Positions 15,965-17,601 of a stretch of 17,601 nucleotides of DNA are shown here, piece after piece (the stretch's first letter is position 1; each line of letters begins with the position of its first letter). The notes under the pieces are model-generated. The model was given only the letters and a program-made list of their open reading frames with translations. It was not told the DNA's origin and ran no database searches. Source of the DNA: VRUE01 sp036379955 (lineage in GTDB: Bacteria > Actinomycetota > Thermoleophilia > Solirubrobacterales > 70-9); contig DASVFR010000045.1 in the NCBI GenBank assembly GCA_036379955.1, positions 1 to 17,601 of the forward strand, in the 5' to 3' direction. Both the position numbers and the translations under genes were made by a program.

Positions 15965-17601
15965 ATGGCCACATTCGGCTCGATAGCCAAGGGTGTCCGC
16001 CAGGCGGCCTCGGACAAGGCGTTCGAGGTCAGAGTGCTCCGCGAAGCCGGGGTCCTCGAGCTCCTGCGCCCCGATACGGCGGCGAAGATCGCCACCACCT
16101 TCCTGCGTTGGGGTGCCTCGCCGGCGACCGGCGTCGCGACCGCGGCGCTGCACCACCCCCACGAGACGATGCTGATCGACGAACGCGGCTCGCTCAGCTT
16201 CGAGCGGGTGCACCGGCGGACCAACGCCCTCGCTCGCTCGCTCGCCGCGATGGGCGTCGGCTGCGGCGACGGGGTCGGGATCATGTGCCGCAACCACCGC
16301 GGCTTCGTCGAGGCGACGCTGGCGGCGGCCAAGCTCGGCGCCAGCGCCCTCTACCTGAACACGATGTTCTCCGGCCCGCAGCTCGTCGACGTGATGAATC
16401 GCGAGGGGCCGAAGGTGCTCGTCTACGACGAGGAGTTCACCGCCCTGCTCGAGGGGATGGACGAGGGCGTCGAGCGGATCGTCGCCTGGACCGACGACGA
16501 GCCCGAGGGCCAGTCGCTCGAGTCCCTGATCGCCGCCAGCGGAGACTCCAACCTGAAGCCACCGCCCGACAAGGCCCGCTTCGTCGTCCTCACCTCCGGC
16601 ACCACCGGGACCCCGAAGGGAGCGCAGCGATCCAGCCCCGACGGGCTGATGGCGATGGCCGCGATCCTCGACAAGATCCCCTACCGCTCGCGCGAGAAGA
16701 TGGTGATCGCGGCGCCGCTCTTCCACTCCTGGGGCTTCTTCCACTTCGTGGTCGCCCTGCCGACCGCCTCGACCATGGTCCTGCGCCGGCGCTTCGATCC
16801 CGAGGCGACCCTGCGCACCGTCGAGGAGCACCGCGCCCAGGTGCTGGCGGTCGTGCCGGTGATGCTGCAGCGCATCCTGCGCCTGCCGCCCGAGACCCTC
16901 GACTCCCTCGACCTCTCCTCGCTGCGGATCGTCTCGGCATCCGGCTCGGCCCTGCCGGGCGAGATGGCGACGGAGTGGATGGACCGTTTCGGCGACACGG
17001 TCTACAACCTCTACGGCTCGACCGAGGTCGCCTACGCGACCGTCGCCACGCCGGAGGACCTGCGGGCCGCGCCCGGGACCGCCGGCAAGCCGCCCCGCGG
17101 CACCGTCGTCCGGCTCTACGACGAGGCCGGCCGCGAGGTGCCCACCGGCGAGGTGGGCCGCATCTTCGTCGGCAACGAAATGTCCTTCGACGGCTACACC
17201 GGCGGCGGCGGCAAGGAGGTCATCGACGACCTGCTCTGCAGCGGTGACGTCGGCCACCTCGATGCCGACGGGCGGCTGTTCATCGACGGCCGCGACGACG
17301 AGATGATCGTCTCCGGCGGCGAGAACGTCTTCCCGCGTGAGGTCGAGGACCTGCTCGCCGACCACGAGGCGGTGGTCGAGGTCGCGGTAATCGGCGTCGA
17401 GGACGAGGAGTTCGGCCAGCGCCTCAAGGCCTTCGTCGTCCTCGCCGAGGGCCTCGAGGTCTCCGAAGGCGATCTGCAGGCCCACGTCAAAGTCAACCTC
17501 GCCTCCTACAAGTCGCCGCGGGAAGTGGAGTTCCTCGAGGAGTTGCCGCGGAACGCCACCGGCAAGGTCTTGAAGCGAGAGCTGCGGGAGACGGCGGACA
17601 A
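15965..17601 (+). CDS. FadD-type acyl-CoA ligase (3' partial)
   Basis: 545 codons are visible; the frame is open at the window edge, where only a few residues may be missing. An ANL-superfamily adenylate-forming enzyme that activates a fatty acid with ATP and joins it to CoA. Seen: the P-loop LTSGTTGTPKGA (209-220, Lys218), APLFHSWGF (250-258), YGSTEVAYAT (350-359), CSGDVGHLDADGRLFIDGRDDEMI (425-448, with the hinge near Asp441-Gly442), here split as CSGDVGHLDADGRLFIDG and RDDEMI, and NATGKVLKREL (530-540) with the catalytic Lys534. The N-terminal region (about 30-75, with RPDTAAKIATTFLRWG) resembles actinobacterial FadD proteins related to FadD2/FadD12, an inference from memory. The P-loop is intact. 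It starts 13 bp after the ispF stop and may be co-transcribed with it. Chain length is unknown. Confidence 0.9.
   Translation, partial: MATFGSIAKGVRQAASDKAFEVRVLREAGVLELLRPDTAAKIATTFLRWGASPATGVATAALHHPHETMLIDERGSLSFERVHRRTNALARSLAAMGVGCGDGVGIMCRNHRGFVEATLAAAKLGASALYLNTMFSGPQLVDVMNREGPKVLVYDEEFTALLEGMDEGVERIVAWTDDEPEGQSLESLIAASGDSNLKPPPDKARFVVLTSGTTGTPKGAQRSSPDGLMAMAAILDKIPYRSREKMVIAAPLFHSWGFFHFVVALPTASTMVLRRRFDPEATLRTVEEHRAQVLAVVPVMLQRILRLPPETLDSLDLSSLRIVSASGSALPGEMATEWMDRFGDTVYNLYGSTEVAYATVATPEDLRAAPGTAGKPPRGTVVRLYDEAGREVPTGEVGRIFVGNEMSFDGYTGGGGKEVIDDLLCSGDVGHLDADGRLFIDGRDDEMIVSGGENVFPREVEDLLADHEAVVEVAVIGVEDEEFGQRLKAFVVLAEGLEVSEGDLQAHVKVNLASYKSPREVEFLEELPRNATGKVLKRELRETAD

Overview
The window is GC-rich chromosomal DNA, roughly two thirds G+C or more, carrying ordinary housekeeping genes. 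Type III pantothenate kinase, ClpC with a UVR motif, DisA (c-di-AMP synthase), a CarD-family regulator and the non-mevalonate isoprenoid genes ispD and ispF together point to a deep-branching actinobacterium. Protein style and the sequence of the aldo/keto reductase suggest Thermoleophilia (Solirubrobacterales or a relative). That placement is inference, since no marker rRNA is present. I saw no IS element, CRISPR array, phage gene, tRNA or rRNA.

Layout. (1) folK at 32-523 (+) converges on a GST-like gene at 620-1375 (-); a nested palindrome fills the gap from stop to stop. (2) A rightward block holds coaX, a dusB-like gene (overlapping coaX), greA, lysS, clpC, an aldo/keto reductase and an MFS exporter, at 1417-10777. 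(3) A second rightward block holds disA, carD and ispD, at 10894-13330. (4) A leftward pair, a DUF389 membrane protein and a 51-residue membrane protein, lies at 13427-14565 and converges on ispD. (5) A divergent rightward block holds a PHP phosphatase, ispF and a fadD-type acyl-CoA ligase that runs off the window end, at 14648-17601.

The genes cover folate synthesis (folK), CoA synthesis (coaX), tRNA modification and charging (dus, lysS), RNA polymerase modulation (greA, carD), protein quality control (clpC), c-di-AMP and DNA-integrity signalling (disA) and isoprenoid synthesis (ispD, ispF).

The gene content is conventional; the unusual signal is structural. Several long, nearly perfect palindromes with mostly unrelated arm sequences occur at gene boundaries. 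One 45-bp palindrome (13041-13085) is inserted in frame inside ispD and adds about 15 residues at a point where known IspD proteins have a short loop. Two other elements (3753-3878 and 13327-13430) share a conserved core but have different, self-complementary outer arms that embed the neighbouring stop codons. A perfect 50-bp palindrome (14581-14630) separates divergent genes. Together these suggest one or more families of small palindromic elements. ispD also lacks any normal start codon before its nucleotide-binding loop, and carD has a Shine-Dalgarno sequence better placed for an ATT than for its ATG.
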